Source: Planktomarina sp.
GTDB taxonomy: Bacteria > Pseudomonadota > Alphaproteobacteria > Rhodobacterales > Rhodobacteraceae
Direction: 5' to 3'
DNA length: 64,000 nucleotides
Assembly: GCA_020630015.1 (NCBI GenBank)
Contig: JAHDCF010000001.1
Span: forward strand, 81,946 to 145,945
Positions 26,910 to 36,342 of this stretch are shown here, piece by piece (position 1 is the stretch's first letter; the number at the start of each line of letters is the position of its first letter). Both the position numbers and the translations under genes were made by a program. The notes beneath the pieces were generated by a model. That model made no database searches. It was not told the origin of the DNA and saw only the letters and a program-made list of their open reading frames with translations.

Positions 26910-27479
26910 ATGAACAATAACGGTAAAACCGACTTCTCCCGTCGTGGCCTTTTGAAGGCCTTCGCTGCAACAACTTTGGTGGCAGCGCCGACATATTCCA
27001 ACGCAGCAGGTTTATTGCGTGGATCAGGTGATATTCGCAGCATCAAAATGTATTCGACCCGCACGGGTGAAAACATCAACATGATTTACTGGGTTGAAGG
27101 TCACTATATTAAAGACGCGTTGAAAGAAATTAATTGGTTCATGCGTGATTGGCGTCAGAACCAAGCGATGAATATGGACACGCGTACAGTTGATATCATT
27201 TCAGCGTCTCAACGTCTTTTGAAAACAGATCAACCTTTCATGCTTCTGTCCGGTTACCGTACACCCAAGACCAATCGCATGTTGCGGTCGCGCAGCCGTG
27301 GTGTCGCGAAATATTCGCTTCATTTGGAAGGCAAAGCCGCAGATCTTCGCATGAAGGGCCGGTCTGTTGGGCAAATCGCACGGGCCGCGGCGGCTTGTTC
27401 TGCGGGTGGTGTTGGAAAATATTCAGGTTCCAACTTCGTTCACATGGATTGTGGCACCGTTCGCGTCTGGGGACGCTAA
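26910..27479 (+). CDS. DUF882 (M15/YcbK-like) Tat-exported peptidase-fold protein
   Basis: The 189-residue protein begins with a twin-arginine signal (SRRGLLKAFAATTLVAAPTYSNA) and continues with the DUF882 domain, related to D-Ala-D-Ala carboxypeptidases of the M15 fold: SGYRTPKTNRMLRSRSRGVAKYSLHLEGKAADLRM and FVHMDCGTVRVWGR, which provide the expected zinc ligands (His, Asp, His). It probably acts on peptidoglycan, consistent with the divergent L,D-transpeptidase. The start at 26910 (MNNNGKTDFSRRG) has GGGACAG upstream. Confidence 0.93.
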   Translation: MNNNGKTDFSRRGLLKAFAATTLVAAPTYSNAAGLLRGSGDIRSIKMYSTRTGENINMIYWVEGHYIKDALKEINWFMRDWRQNQAMNMDTRTVDIISASQRLLKTDQPFMLLSGYRTPKTNRMLRSRSRGVAKYSLHLEGKAADLRMKGRSVGQIARAAAACSAGGVGKYSGSNFVHMDCGTVRVWGR

Positions 27480-27534
27480 TTCCTTTTAAATGACCCGTTG
27501 CAGCTTCCGATTCCCGTCGGTATAGCAACCGCAC

Positions 27535-27611
27535 GCACCCATAGCTCAGCTGGATAGAGCGCTGCCCTCCGAAGGCAGAGGTCTGAGGTTCGAATCCTCA
27601 TGGGTGCGCCA
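27535..27611 (+). tRNA. tRNA-Arg (anticodon CCG)
   Basis: A full cloverleaf of 77 nt with encoded CCA: acceptor GCACCCA/TGGGTGC, D-arm AGCTCAGCTGGATAGAGC, anticodon stem CTGCC/GGCAG with loop CTCCGAA giving CCG, and T-arm TGAGGTTCGAATCCTCA. It reads CGG arginine codons. The 3' end is 1 nt from the stop of the convergent sufS gene. Confidence 0.97.
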
Positions 27612-27612
27612 C

Positions 27613-28836
27613 CTACCCAAATAATTCGTGACAGAATTCCAACCCTTCGATCAATTTGTCGACTTCAGCTTTGGAATTATACAATCCAAAACTGGCCCGC
27701 GCTGTGGCTGTTACGCCGAAATGCTGCATCAAAGGTTGCGCACAATGGTGCCCTGCCCGAATTGCGATTCCCTGCTTGTCCAAAATCGTTGACAGATCAT
27801 GGGCATGCCCGACGCCATCCATTGTCATCGAAAAAATGGCGGCTTTATTATCGGAATTGCCCTGCACCGTAACCCAATTCAATCCCGACAAACGCGAATT
27901 GGTATAATCGCGCAAATCGGCTTCGTGCCGGGCCACATTTTCCATGCCCAAATCCATCAGATAATCCAATGCAACACCCAGTCCAATTTGTTGCACAATC
28001 CCCGGCGTGCCGGCTTCAAATTTCATAGGGGCCGAATTCCAAGTGACGGTGTCGCGATGAACCTCTTTGATCATGTCACCGCCGCCCAAGAAGGGCTGCA
28101 TTTCATCCATCCGATCTGGATGAACATAAATGGCACCAGATCCCGATGGGCCATATAACTTGTGCCCTGTAATTGCATAAAAATCGCACCCGATATCTGA
28201 AACATCCACCGGCGCATGCACCGCGGCTTGCGATCCATCCACCAATACGGGCACGCCTTGCGCATGTGCGCCTTCCGTTATTGCCTTCACATCAACAACT
28301 GTTCCCAACACATTTGATGTGTGGGTAATGGCGATTAATTTGGTTTTCGAAGTGATCGCATCCAAAACACGCTGAGGATCCAAATCTCCACGTTCATCCA
28401 CATCCACCCAAACAAGTTTCACCCCAAGGCGTTCGCGCAAAAAATGCCATGGCACAATGTTGGCGTGGTGTTCCATAATGCTTAGGATGATTTCATCGCC
28501 CGCTTGCATGCGTGGCGCCGCCCAAGCGTAAGACACCATATTGATGCCCTCTGTGGTTCCAGAATTAAAGATGATGTGATCTTCTGAAGGGGCATTGAGG
28601 AACGTCGCGATCTTACCCCGGACAGCCTCGTATTTATCAGTCGCTAGATTAGAAAGATAATGTAAGCCCCTGTGAACATTCGCATATTCCTGAGAATAGC
28701 CAGCCGTAACAGCATCGATAACCACCTGCGGCTTTTGGGCCGAGGCCCCATTATCAAGATAAACCAAATCGCGCCCGTTCACCTGCCGCGACAGGATTGG
28801 AAAATCAGCGCGAATTGCATCAACATCATAGGTCAC
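27613..28836 (-). CDS. sufS: Cysteine desulfurase SufS
   Basis: PLP enzyme that releases sulfur from cysteine for Fe-S assembly. The 407 residues have the PLP lysine in DFYAITGHKLYGPSGSG, the class II NifS blocks (YLDNGASAQKP, NSGTTEGINMVSYAW) and the catalytic Cys in IRAGHHCAQPLMQ (near residue 366) with the SufS-type short loop. It is the last gene of the Fe-S operon and overlaps its upstream neighbour by 4 nt. No SufE or SufU partner lies in the window. Confidence 0.96.
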   Translation of the reverse strand: MTYDVDAIRADFPILSRQVNGRDLVYLDNGASAQKPQVVIDAVTAGYSQEYANVHRGLHYLSNLATDKYEAVRGKIATFLNAPSEDHIIFNSGTTEGINMVSYAWAAPRMQAGDEIILSIMEHHANIVPWHFLRERLGVKLVWVDVDERGDLDPQRVLDAITSKTKLIAITHTSNVLGTVVDVKAITEGAHAQGVPVLVDGSQAAVHAPVDVSDIGCDFYAITGHKLYGPSGSGAIYVHPDRMDEMQPFLGGGDMIKEVHRDTVTWNSAPMKFEAGTPGIVQQIGLGVALDYLMDLGMENVARHEADLRDYTNSRLSGLNWVTVQGNSDNKAAIFSMTMDGVGHAHDLSTILDKQGIAIRAGHHCAQPLMQHFGVTATARASFGLYNSKAEVDKLIEGLEFCHELFG

Positions 28837-29441
28837 GAAACCATCTCCACCTTCAGGAAACCGGTGACTAAGGCCACATTCGATAAGATAAACCCGGCAA
28901 TGAAAAGCGCCAGTATGAACGCAACAATCGGGCGGCCGACTGTTTCAAAGTTATGAACAGTGGCCAAAAATAGGATCGAAATGCGCACCATAATGATGGA
29001 AATTGCAATCACCAGAACCCCGCCAACAACGGGCACCACAAGCGCGATCAGCATGACAAGAAGGCTCAGCACCGTGCTAAAAATATCAGCCCAGGCTGTT
29101 GCCGCCACCACATGGGCGAACTTTGCCGTGCCACCAAGCGCATACCCAACCACATAAAACGAAACGGTCATCACTGCGGCGATCACAGCCGCCACCAGCA
29201 AACTTCCCAAGGGACCTGTTTCCATTAAAATGATATTTGGCGTCCCGGGTGGCAAATCAGTTGCGGCAGGTTCCGCCACAACAGAAGATAAACCCGTGCC
29301 CACCAAAACGCTGAAAATCAAGGAAAGGCCAAACACAGCCGCCGCCATGGGCAAAGCCAAGTTTAACTCCATGATTTTGCGCGCCGCAGCCCGCGGGTCA
29401 AATAAGGTTAGGTGCACCAAGTGATGGATAACATTCATCAT
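28833..29441 (-). CDS. YIP1-family membrane protein
   Basis: A 202-residue integral membrane protein with five hydrophobic segments and the layout of the Yip1 family (N-terminal LTLFDPRAAARKIMELNLALP, then HVVAATAWADIFSTVLSLLVMLIALVVPVVGGVLVIAISIIMVRISI). Function in bacteria is unknown. It overlaps sufS and a second similar gene by 4 nt each, so it is translated as part of the Fe-S operon. Why a Yip1 protein sits there is not known. Confidence 0.85.
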   Translation of the reverse strand: MMNVIHHLVHLTLFDPRAAARKIMELNLALPMAAAVFGLSLIFSVLVGTGLSSVVAEPAATDLPPGTPNIILMETGPLGSLLVAAVIAAVMTVSFYVVGYALGGTAKFAHVVAATAWADIFSTVLSLLVMLIALVVPVVGGVLVIAISIIMVRISILFLATVHNFETVGRPIVAFILALFIAGFILSNVALVTGFLKVEMVS

Positions 29442-29914
29442 GTTTCAGCCTCCCACAGGGACGAAATCCATATCCACAAAAATATCGCGAACCATAACGC
29501 CCCCACCAATGTGTTTTCAGGGCCCGGCCCGATAAAGCCTTTCACGAGCCCCGCCAAAACCAGCAATGGGGTTGATGCCAACAACGACCAAAACAATGCC
29601 AATCGTGCACCATACCAACCGCCGCGCCCACCGAAAATTCGGGCAATCATATGCGTCAACGCTGCAAATCCATATGCGATCAAAGGCAAAACAAAGATCA
29701 GCGCAAACAAATCATTTTGAATCAGGTCTGTCAGACTGCCGCCTGTCTCATGGGCCTCACGCGCGCGCCAAGGCCACTGTGAAATGAACATCACAAAACA
29801 AGCGGCCATCAACATCGCCAACGCCCGATCTTCGCGCTGTCCCATGTCCAACAGTTTGCGCATCACCTGTCGCGGCTGTTTATGCGCACGCACCATATCC
29901 GTGGTAACGGCCAT
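29438..29914 (-). CDS. YIP1-like membrane protein
   Basis: A 158-residue protein with four or five hydrophobic segments (ALAMLMAACFVMFISQWPW, LFALIFVLPLIAYGFAALTHMIARIFGG, ARLALFWSLLASTPLLVLAGLVKGF, LVGALWFAIFLWIWISSLWEAE). The GGRGGWYGARLALFW turn resembles the YIP1 gene directly downstream, so the pair may form a heteromer. Its start shares one base with the sufD stop (TAATG). Function is unknown. Confidence 0.8.
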   Translation of the reverse strand: MAVTTDMVRAHKQPRQVMRKLLDMGQREDRALAMLMAACFVMFISQWPWRAREAHETGGSLTDLIQNDLFALIFVLPLIAYGFAALTHMIARIFGGRGGWYGARLALFWSLLASTPLLVLAGLVKGFIGPGPENTLVGALWFAIFLWIWISSLWEAET

Positions 29915-31200
29915 TATGCGCGCCGCACCTCAAGCGTTTCTGTCAAAAAGGCCAAAACCGTTTCTGCCAATGCGTCATCCGCGATCTCTTCGATTGCCTC
30001 GGCCATAAATGACAGGGTCAGCAAATCGATGGCATGGGCATGCGGCACCCCGCGCGAGCGCAGATAAAACAAGGCATCTTCATCAATGGCCCCCGACGTG
30101 GACCCATGCGAACAGGCCACATCATCGGCATAAATTTCCAGTTCGGGCTTGGCCAAAAACTGGCTGTCATCATCCAGCAAAAGAGACTGCGAAATCTGAT
30201 AACCATCCGTTTTTTGCGCATCCGGTTGCACAAGGATTTTGCCTTGGAACACACCGGTTGCACCATTGCGCAGAACCTTTTTGAACACCTGACGGCTTTC
30301 ACAATTTACGGCGTCATGGGTGATAAAGACCGTGTCATCATGATGAAAAGCCCCATCCCCCAAACAGGCCCCGGCAATATGGGCTGTGGCATCGTCACCA
30401 TTGATATCAATCACGGCTTCGTTGCGGGTCATCTGACCACCTGGTGTCAGTGTGAAACTGCGAAAAGTGGATTGGGCGCCCAAATTGGCAAAGCAATGGT
30501 TGGACAAAGTGCGTTCAGCATCCAGCGGCAACACACGCAGATGATCAAACCGCGCGCCATCGGCAACCGCGACTTCCATATTGGTGGATGCCCGGGCACC
30601 GGCCAACCCTTCTTCCAAAATCGTCACACCAGCCTTCGGTGCCACTTTGATCACGTGATGCACATTCGCTTGCCCGCCGTCGGTGGTATAAACGATCCGG
30701 ACAGGTTGGGTCACATCTTTGGTTGCATGGATCAAGATACCTTCGGTGGCCAACGCCGTGGTTAAGGCCGCCAAAGGCCGTTCCACATTGTTTTGGCCCG
30801 CGGCCTCTAACACACCAAATGTGTCTTGCGCCCAGTGAATTTCTGCGTCAGCGGCGGCCGATAAGCATTGAATGTCCAGCCCATCCACAACAGGCAATTC
30901 ACCTTGAACCTTGCCGTTGGTGATCGTGATGGTCACCGCGCCCGATGCCCCAAAAACATCGGTGGCCGCAATGGCCCCAGTGTGATCGGGATCAACATTG
31001 GTAAAGGGTTTGGTGTCGGTGTATTTCCAGTATTCATCGCGGCCAAGGGGCATTCCCATCTCCGCCACACGGGCGCGTGCGGCGGCGCGGGCTTTATCAG
31101 CCCACCCCAAACCATCAAACGATGGCACATGCGCCAAAGTCGCCGCCGTCAGATCCAGCTTGGCCGGTGATTTCACCGTTCTTTTTGGGGTGAAAGGCAT
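29914..31200 (-). CDS. sufD: Fe-S cluster assembly protein SufD
   Basis: Forms the SufBC2D scaffold complex. The 428-residue protein has the SufBD core of right-handed beta helix (FHHDDTVFITHDAVNCESRQVFKKVLRNGATGVFQGKILVQPDAQKTDGYQISQSLLLDDDSQFLAKPELEIYADDVACSHGSTSGAIDEDALFYLRSRGVP), including the conserved His in ACSHG. The start and stop each overlap the neighbours by 1 nt. The N-terminal helical part is weakly conserved, as usual. Confidence 0.96.
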   Translation of the reverse strand: MPFTPKRTVKSPAKLDLTAATLAHVPSFDGLGWADKARAAARARVAEMGMPLGRDEYWKYTDTKPFTNVDPDHTGAIAATDVFGASGAVTITITNGKVQGELPVVDGLDIQCLSAAADAEIHWAQDTFGVLEAAGQNNVERPLAALTTALATEGILIHATKDVTQPVRIVYTTDGGQANVHHVIKVAPKAGVTILEEGLAGARASTNMEVAVADGARFDHLRVLPLDAERTLSNHCFANLGAQSTFRSFTLTPGGQMTRNEAVIDINGDDATAHIAGACLGDGAFHHDDTVFITHDAVNCESRQVFKKVLRNGATGVFQGKILVQPDAQKTDGYQISQSLLLDDDSQFLAKPELEIYADDVACSHGSTSGAIDEDALFYLRSRGVPHAHAIDLLTLSFMAEAIEEIADDALAETVLAFLTETLEVRRA

Positions 31201-31955
31201 TAGGCCACCTCGCCCAACAGATCGGCATAACCGTTGTTTTCCACTTCGATGGCCAATTCAGGCCCACCCGATTTGATGATTTTTCCATCTGCCATGATAT
31301 GCACAACGTCGGGCTTAATATGATCCAACAAACGCTGATAATGAGTGATCACCAGAAACGTGCGCTCTGGGCTGCGCAAGGCATTCACCCCTTGGGCAAC
31401 AAGTTTCATCGCATCCACGTCCAGACCGGAATCTGTTTCATCCAAGATGCACATCTTGGGTTCCAACATGGCCATCTGGAGGATTTCGTTGCGCTTCTTC
31501 TCACCACCCGAGAACCCAACGTTGACGGGGCGTTTCAACATATCCGCATCAATTTTCAGGTCTTTGGCCTTGGCCCGCACGAGTTTCAAAAAATCACCCG
31601 CCGACATTTCATCTTCGCCACGCAATTTGCGTTGGGCGTTCACGGCTGTTCGCAGGAACGTCATGTTTCCCACACCGGGAATTTCAACCGGGTATTGGAA
31701 CGCCAGAAACAGACCGGCGGCGGCACGTTCTTCGGGCTCCATCTCTAGGATGTCTTCACCGTCCAACGCGGCAGACCCATCTGTAACCTCGTAACCATCT
31801 TTGCCGGACAAGACATACGACAGCGTTGATTTACCCGATCCATTTGGCCCCATGATGGCATGCACTTTGCCTGCTTCAAGCTCCAAATTCACTCCTTTCA
31901 GGATGACTTTGTCTTCTTCTTCCAATTGGACATGAAGGTTTTCAATTTTTAACAT
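31200..31955 (-). CDS. sufC: Fe-S cluster assembly ATPase SufC
   Basis: ABC-type ATPase that drives the SufBCD scaffold. From the ATG at 31955 (MLKIENLHVQLEEEDKVILKGV) it has 251 residues with Walker A GPNGSGKST, the SufC signature FSGGEKKRNEI and Walker B MCILDETDSGLDVDA. The tracked start at 31970 adds MKEDT and is less likely. Fourteen nt separate it from the methyltransferase gene upstream. Confidence 0.97.
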   Translation of the reverse strand: MLKIENLHVQLEEEDKVILKGVNLELEAGKVHAIMGPNGSGKSTLSYVLSGKDGYEVTDGSAALDGEDILEMEPEERAAAGLFLAFQYPVEIPGVGNMTFLRTAVNAQRKLRGEDEMSAGDFLKLVRAKAKDLKIDADMLKRPVNVGFSGGEKKRNEILQMAMLEPKMCILDETDSGLDVDAMKLVAQGVNALRSPERTFLVITHYQRLLDHIKPDVVHIMADGKIIKSGGPELAIEVENNGYADLLGEVA

Positions 31956-31969
31956 AGTGTCTTCTTTCA

Positions 31970-32575
31970 TCAGCGCGCAGCGGTCAGTGTTTCAAAAATT
32001 TCGATCAGGCGGGTTGCGTCAACCGCCGTGGGTTCAACATCAAATCGGGCCATCCTGCCGCGCACCTCGCCGCGGGTCATAAATGTTTCGATTTGGTGGT
32101 AATGTTTGCGATTGATATAATCGTCAAAATAGATCGTCACAGGGCGTTGGCACCGCAACAAAGTGGCCAAGGCACAGCCCCGGCGAAACCGTCCGTCCAC
32201 CAACACCACATCGGGGTGTTGAAAATCGGGGCGATCCCACACCGACAAAGCATAGGATGGAAAAGCACGCCATTTGTTGGTGTTAATCGGCATGCCCCAT
32301 TCTTTGGTCGGCCCCACGTTGCCATGATGCAGGTGAATATTCTGGGCCAGATCATGGTCATCCAACCACGCCTGCAATCCGTTCATCCACGCCTGATCAC
32401 TTTCAACAGAAAAGACGGTTTTGCCCTTCATTTCCGCGGCCATGACGGTGCTGCCGCCACTGCCGTATTCCAAAATGACGGTCGCATCTTCATACACTTC
32501 GCGCAGCCAAGCAGCCTCTGCCGGGGGCAAAGTCAGCTGTGGGCGCTGTGTGAATTGATGAACCGGGGCCATCAT
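31970..32575 (-). CDS. SAM-dependent methyltransferase-like protein in the suf operon
   Basis: A 201-residue protein with a Rossmann-like SAM motif (VILEYGSGGSTVMAAEMKGKTVFSVESDQAW), then a PDVVLVDGRFRRGCALATLL strand and an IYFDDYINRKHYHQIETF segment. The pattern fits small methyltransferases often found with glycan or capsule genes. Target unknown. It lies 2 nt from the FkbM gene and between sufB and sufC, so it is co-transcribed with Fe-S assembly genes, which is unexpected for a glycan-type enzyme. Confidence 0.75.
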   Translation of the reverse strand: MMAPVHQFTQRPQLTLPPAEAAWLREVYEDATVILEYGSGGSTVMAAEMKGKTVFSVESDQAWMNGLQAWLDDHDLAQNIHLHHGNVGPTKEWGMPINTNKWRAFPSYALSVWDRPDFQHPDVVLVDGRFRRGCALATLLRCQRPVTIYFDDYINRKHYHQIETFMTRGEVRGRMARFDVEPTAVDATRLIEIFETLTAAR

Positions 32576-32577
32576 GG

Positions 32578-33480
32578 TCAGATCGTGTCCCCATTATTGA
32601 TTTTATATTGATGTGGAAGGCGTTCCCAATACCGGCGCGCATTGATCTTTTCGATCGCACCCCTGTCTGCCAACATGTCAATGCAACGCAGGGTCAAATC
32701 AAAGCTGAACCAAACCGCATCAGACAAGATGGCAAGATGTTTCAGATCATTATCGGAATAGGCCTCAGGATTTTTGAGATCCCGAATATAAACAGCATCC
32801 CCATCAATCAACTGATTGCCTGATGCCTCTTTGTTCATTGAATTATATTGGCTGGTGGGAAGGATCAGCCCTTTGTTGAACATGAATTTATGCAAGGCAA
32901 AGCCACGTTTGCGCAGATCACTGTCCAAACCGGCAAACATTGGTTCCCCTTCGTACAGTTGATACCAACGCACCTCTGGGATCACGGCAACCGCATTCGA
33001 TAACTTTTGGGATGCGCCATCAAATACGATGGTTTCCCCACCTTGAATATCGATCTTCAGAAGCTGAAAATCAGGCACTTTGGATTTGTCCAAGGCAACG
33101 GTGTCCAGATCAATCTCTTCCACCACCTCCAGCCCACCGGCAAAGCGCCGAAGGTAAGAACATCCCTTAAAGTCACCTTTGTAAAATGAGGACATACTGT
33201 CGTGTTTGGTGAAATATAATTTGCGTGTTTTGCCATCACCCACGGCAAAATTGTGATACGTCTCGTTTTTGCCTTTGATTTTTTGCAGCTTTTGGAAGGC
33301 CACTTTCCCCGGTTCAAACCCGGTCACCTTGCAGCCCCCCATTTTAAGCAGGTCACTATAAGGAACGGGTTCAATCGGGTTCGCCCCCACATCAACGATA
33401 TGGGTCAACCCATCCGCCATCAACGTGGTGATTAACCATTTGGTGCGTTCAAAGTCGAAATCTGGGGCAGGTTTGCTCAT
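32578..33480 (-). CDS. FkbM-family methyltransferase
   Basis: The 300-residue protein shows the FkbM fold: HIVDVGANPIEPVPYSDLLKMGGCKVTGFEPG (SAM motif I), NFAVGDGKTRKLYFTKHDSMSSFYKGD and DFQLLKIDIQGGETIVFDGA (the LKIDxxGGE signature), then VIPEVRWYQLYEGEPMFAGLDSDLRKRGF. Family members usually O-methylate sugars or natural products. It overlaps no gene, sits 3 nt after the small membrane gene and 2 nt before the other methyltransferase. Substrate unknown. Confidence 0.85.
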   Translation of the reverse strand: MSKPAPDFDFERTKWLITTLMADGLTHIVDVGANPIEPVPYSDLLKMGGCKVTGFEPGKVAFQKLQKIKGKNETYHNFAVGDGKTRKLYFTKHDSMSSFYKGDFKGCSYLRRFAGGLEVVEEIDLDTVALDKSKVPDFQLLKIDIQGGETIVFDGASQKLSNAVAVIPEVRWYQLYEGEPMFAGLDSDLRKRGFALHKFMFNKGLILPTSQYNSMNKEASGNQLIDGDAVYIRDLKNPEAYSDNDLKHLAILSDAVWFSFDLTLRCIDMLADRGAIEKINARRYWERLPHQYKINNGDTI

Positions 33481-33483
33481 GGA

Positions 33484-33789
33484 TCACCCTACACTTTTTT
33501 CATCGACAGACGCATCTTTCGTGCGTCGGTGATCTTGCACTTGTTGGTCACGCTGTTTCAAAACACGCCTTCGGGCAAGTCGCCCCTGCACCAGAAAACC
33601 AGCACCAACAACCAATGTTGCACACAAGCCCACGGCAAATCCTGCGCCCAAAGGAAGCTTGAATAACAACAGGGACAGCAGAAAGCACGCCAAAAAAATA
33701 ACAACCAACAACATTGGTTTCAGATCTTTGGACGAAGTTGGCGCTTTACGGTCATATTGCGCGGCATGTGCTTCCAGATTTCCAGCCAT
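33484..33789 (-). CDS. Small two-span membrane protein, unknown function
   Basis: A 101-residue protein with two hydrophobic segments (PMLLVVIFLACFLLSLLLFKL and GAGFAVGLCATLVVGAGFLVQG) flanked by basic and polar tails (RLARRRVLKQRDQQVQDHRR). It starts 2 nt after the sufB stop, so it is in the same transcript. I do not recognise a family. Confidence 0.7.
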   Translation of the reverse strand: MAGNLEAHAAQYDRKAPTSSKDLKPMLLVVIFLACFLLSLLLFKLPLGAGFAVGLCATLVVGAGFLVQGRLARRRVLKQRDQQVQDHRRTKDASVDEKSVG

Positions 33790-33791
33790 CG

Positions 33792-35300
33792 TTACCCCAC
33801 AGACCCTTCCAGCGAGATCGCAACCAATTGCTGCGCTTCCATGGCGAATTCCATCGGCAGGGCCTGCAGCACTTCTTTGCAGAACCCATTCACCACAAGG
33901 GCCACGGCCTCTTCCTCATCCATACCACGGCTGCGGCAATAGAACAGTTGATCATCATCCACTTTGGATGTGGTGGCCTCATGTTCGACCCGCGAAGAAT
34001 TATTCTTCACCTCGATATAAGGCACGGTATGCGCCCCACATTTGTCACCAATCAACAGACTGTCACATTGGGTATAGTTTCGGCTGTCTTTCGCTTTTGG
34101 GTGCATCGACACCAAACCGCGATACGTGTTCTGTGCCTTGCCGGCGCTGATCCCTTTTGACACGATCCGTGACTTTGTGTTTTTGCCCAAATGCACCATC
34201 TTTGTGCCGGTGTCGGCCTGTTGCATATTGTTGGCAATGGCGATGGAATAAAATTCACCTTGGCTGTCATCCCCGCGCAAAATGCAGCTTGGATATTTCC
34301 AAGTCACCGCTGATCCGGTTTCCACTTGGGTCCACATCACCTTCGAACGTGCCCCCCGGCAATCGGCGCGTTTGGTCACAAAATTGTAGATGCCGCCCTT
34401 GCCCTCTTCATCGCCTGGGAACCAGTTTTGAACCGTTGAATATTTAATCTCTGCATCATCCAGCAAAACCAATTCCACGACCGCGGCGTGCAATTGGGCC
34501 GTGTCGCGCTGTGGCGCTGTGCACCCTTCCAGATAAGACACATAGCTTTCTTTGTCGGCAATGATCAGGGTGCGTTCAAATTGGCCGGTGTTTTCGGCAT
34601 TGATCCGGAAATACGTCGACAGTTCCATCGGGCAACGGACGCCGGGTGGGATGTACACAAACGACCCGTCGGAAAAGACCGCGCTGTTCAATGTGGCGTA
34701 ATAATTGTCAGACGCAGGCACAACAGACCCAAGGTATTTTTTAACCAGTTCGGGGTGTTCCTTGATCGCCTCTGAGATCGAACAGAAAATCACACCGGCT
34801 TTTTTCAGCTCAGCCTGAAAGGTTGTGCCAACGGACACGGAATCAAAGACCGCATCAACGGCCACTTTGCGTTCCTCTTCGGGCACTTCCACACCCGCCA
34901 AAATGGCTTGTTCCTTCAGCGGAATGCCCAGTTTGTTGTATGTCTCCAACAACTTTGGATCGACTTCATCCAATGACTTTGGCTTTTCAATCATGCTTTT
35001 GGGGCGGGCGTAATAATACTGATCCTGAAAATCAATTTCAGGATAATCCACCAAGGCCCATTCCGGTTCTTCCAACTGAACCCAACGGCGATACGCCTCT
35101 AGGCGCCATTCGGTCATCCATTCAGGTTCGTCATTTTTGGATGAAATCAGGCGCACGATATCTTCGGAAAGGCCCTTAGGGGCGTATTCCATTTCAATCT
35201 CTGTTTCCCACCCGTGTTTATAGGTGCCCGAAAGGGCCGCAACTTGTTCCACGGTTTCGGCATCAACGCCGTCTTTAACCACTACGTCTTCCAAGCTCAT
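33792..35300 (-). CDS. sufB: Fe-S cluster assembly scaffold protein SufB
   Basis: Central scaffold on which clusters are built with SufC and SufD. From ATG 35300 ([31 protein letters not shown]) it has 502 residues and strong family blocks: [143 protein letters not shown] with the ligand Cys and Glu residues. The tracked start at 35438 overlaps nifS and is rejected. Ten nt separate it from nifS. Confidence 0.97.
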   Translation of the reverse strand: MSLEDVVVKDGVDAETVEQVAALSGTYKHGWETEIEMEYAPKGLSEDIVRLISSKNDEPEWMTEWRLEAYRRWVQLEEPEWALVDYPEIDFQDQYYYARPKSMIEKPKSLDEVDPKLLETYNKLGIPLKEQAILAGVEVPEEERKVAVDAVFDSVSVGTTFQAELKKAGVIFCSISEAIKEHPELVKKYLGSVVPASDNYYATLNSAVFSDGSFVYIPPGVRCPMELSTYFRINAENTGQFERTLIIADKESYVSYLEGCTAPQRDTAQLHAAVVELVLLDDAEIKYSTVQNWFPGDEEGKGGIYNFVTKRADCRGARSKVMWTQVETGSAVTWKYPSCILRGDDSQGEFYSIAIANNMQQADTGTKMVHLGKNTKSRIVSKGISAGKAQNTYRGLVSMHPKAKDSRNYTQCDSLLIGDKCGAHTVPYIEVKNNSSRVEHEATTSKVDDDQLFYCRSRGMDEEEAVALVVNGFCKEVLQALPMEFAMEAQQLVAISLEGSVG

Positions 35301-35310
35301 CTCTTTCCCT

Positions 35311-36342
35311 TCAGGCGGCGCGCGCCAAATATCTGCGGTATGCGTCCAACCAAGTGTCAGCGAACCGCATGATTTCGTCTTCTGTTGTATCCAAACCAAG
35401 CGACACCCGAATGGCGCAGCTGGCTTCCTCATCTTCAAATCCCATGGCCCGCAGGACGCGGCTTGCCTTCACCTTGCCCGAAGAACAGGCCGATCCCGCT
35501 GAAATGGCAAACCCTGCCAGATCCATCGCCATCACCTGTGTCTCACCCCGCCATCCGGGTGCGATCAGACAACTGGTGTTGGGAAGGCGGTTCACGCCTT
35601 TCCCGACAAAAATAATAGGCTTTCCAGATTCTTCCAGTGTGTTTTCTAGAATGTTTCTAAGTTTCTCGACTTTTGCCCATTTACCGCTGTCCAAATCGCG
35701 TGTGGCGGCCTCAGCCGCGGCACCAAAGCCCGCAATACCAATCACATTTTCAGTGCCGGCCCGACGCCCCAGTTCTTGGCCACCACCGCGCAATTGGGCG
35801 GCAACATCTGTGCCACGTTGCAAGATCAGGCACCCCACGCCCTTGGGACCGCCCAGCTTATGGGCGCTGGCACAGGCCATCACCGCGCCAGACCAACTGA
35901 AGGATGCCGGGATTTTGCCAAAAGCTTGGGTCATGTCGCAAAACTTTGTGCCATCCGGAATGGTCTGCAAAATACCAGTTTCCGGATTGGCCAGTTGCAA
36001 CACCTCTGCTCCGGCCACCTGTCCATTCGCCCCCACTGGAACGTCATTTACCGTCCAAGCGCCCACCGCATCATGTTCAATATCACTGGCGTGAAACCCT
36101 TGACCGGCCAAGGCAAGGGCCGCCGCTTCTGTTGCGCCGCTGGTGAACACAATGTCATTTTCGCCCACCCCAAAGGCCTGCGCGATTTGACGGCGTGCTT
36201 TTTGTACCACGCCCAATGCCGCACGCCCTTCGGAATGCACAGAAGACGGATTGCCCACCACATTCATCGCCGCCAGCATTGCTTCTCGCGCCTCAGGCCT
36301 CAGCGGTGTGGTGGCGTTATGGTCCAAATAAACGCGGGTCAT
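35311..36342 (-). CDS. Cysteine desulfurase, NifS/IscS type
   Basis: A class I PLP cysteine desulfurase: [20 protein letters not shown] at the N-terminus, the PLP lysine in [18 protein letters not shown] and the catalytic Cys in [20 protein letters not shown]. At 343 residues it is about 60 shorter than IscS, mainly in loops. The Fe-S operon thus has two desulfurases, this one at its head and SufS at its end. Its start overlaps the Rrf2 regulator stop by 4 nt. Confidence 0.93.
   Translation of the reverse strand: MTRVYLDHNATTPLRPEAREAMLAAMNVVGNPSSVHSEGRAALGVVQKARRQIAQAFGVGENDIVFTSGATEAAALALAGQGFHASDIEHDAVGAWTVNDVPVGANGQVAGAEVLQLANPETGILQTIPDGTKFCDMTQAFGKIPASFSWSGAVMACASAHKLGGPKGVGCLILQRGTDVAAQLRGGGQELGRRAGTENVIGIAGFGAAAEAATRDLDSGKWAKVEKLRNILENTLEESGKPIIFVGKGVNRLPNTSCLIAPGWRGETQVMAMDLAGFAISAGSACSSGKVKASRVLRAMGFEDEEASCAIRVSLGLDTTEDEIMRFADTWLDAYRRYLARAA
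35645..35661. promoter_or_regulatory. Intragenic Iron-Rhodo-box-like sequence
   Basis: TCTAGAATGTTTCTAAG inside the nifS-like gene matches 14 of 17 bases of the operator upstream of the regulator (TTTAGAATGGTTCTAAA), with 12 of 14 arm positions kept. It encodes part of the [11 protein letters not shown] stretch, so the match may be accidental. Confidence 0.3.

Noticed and set aside
30034-30765. Plus-strand ORF of 243 residues opposite sufD
   Set aside because: Antisense to a conserved Fe-S gene with perfect family motifs; no RBS or domain.
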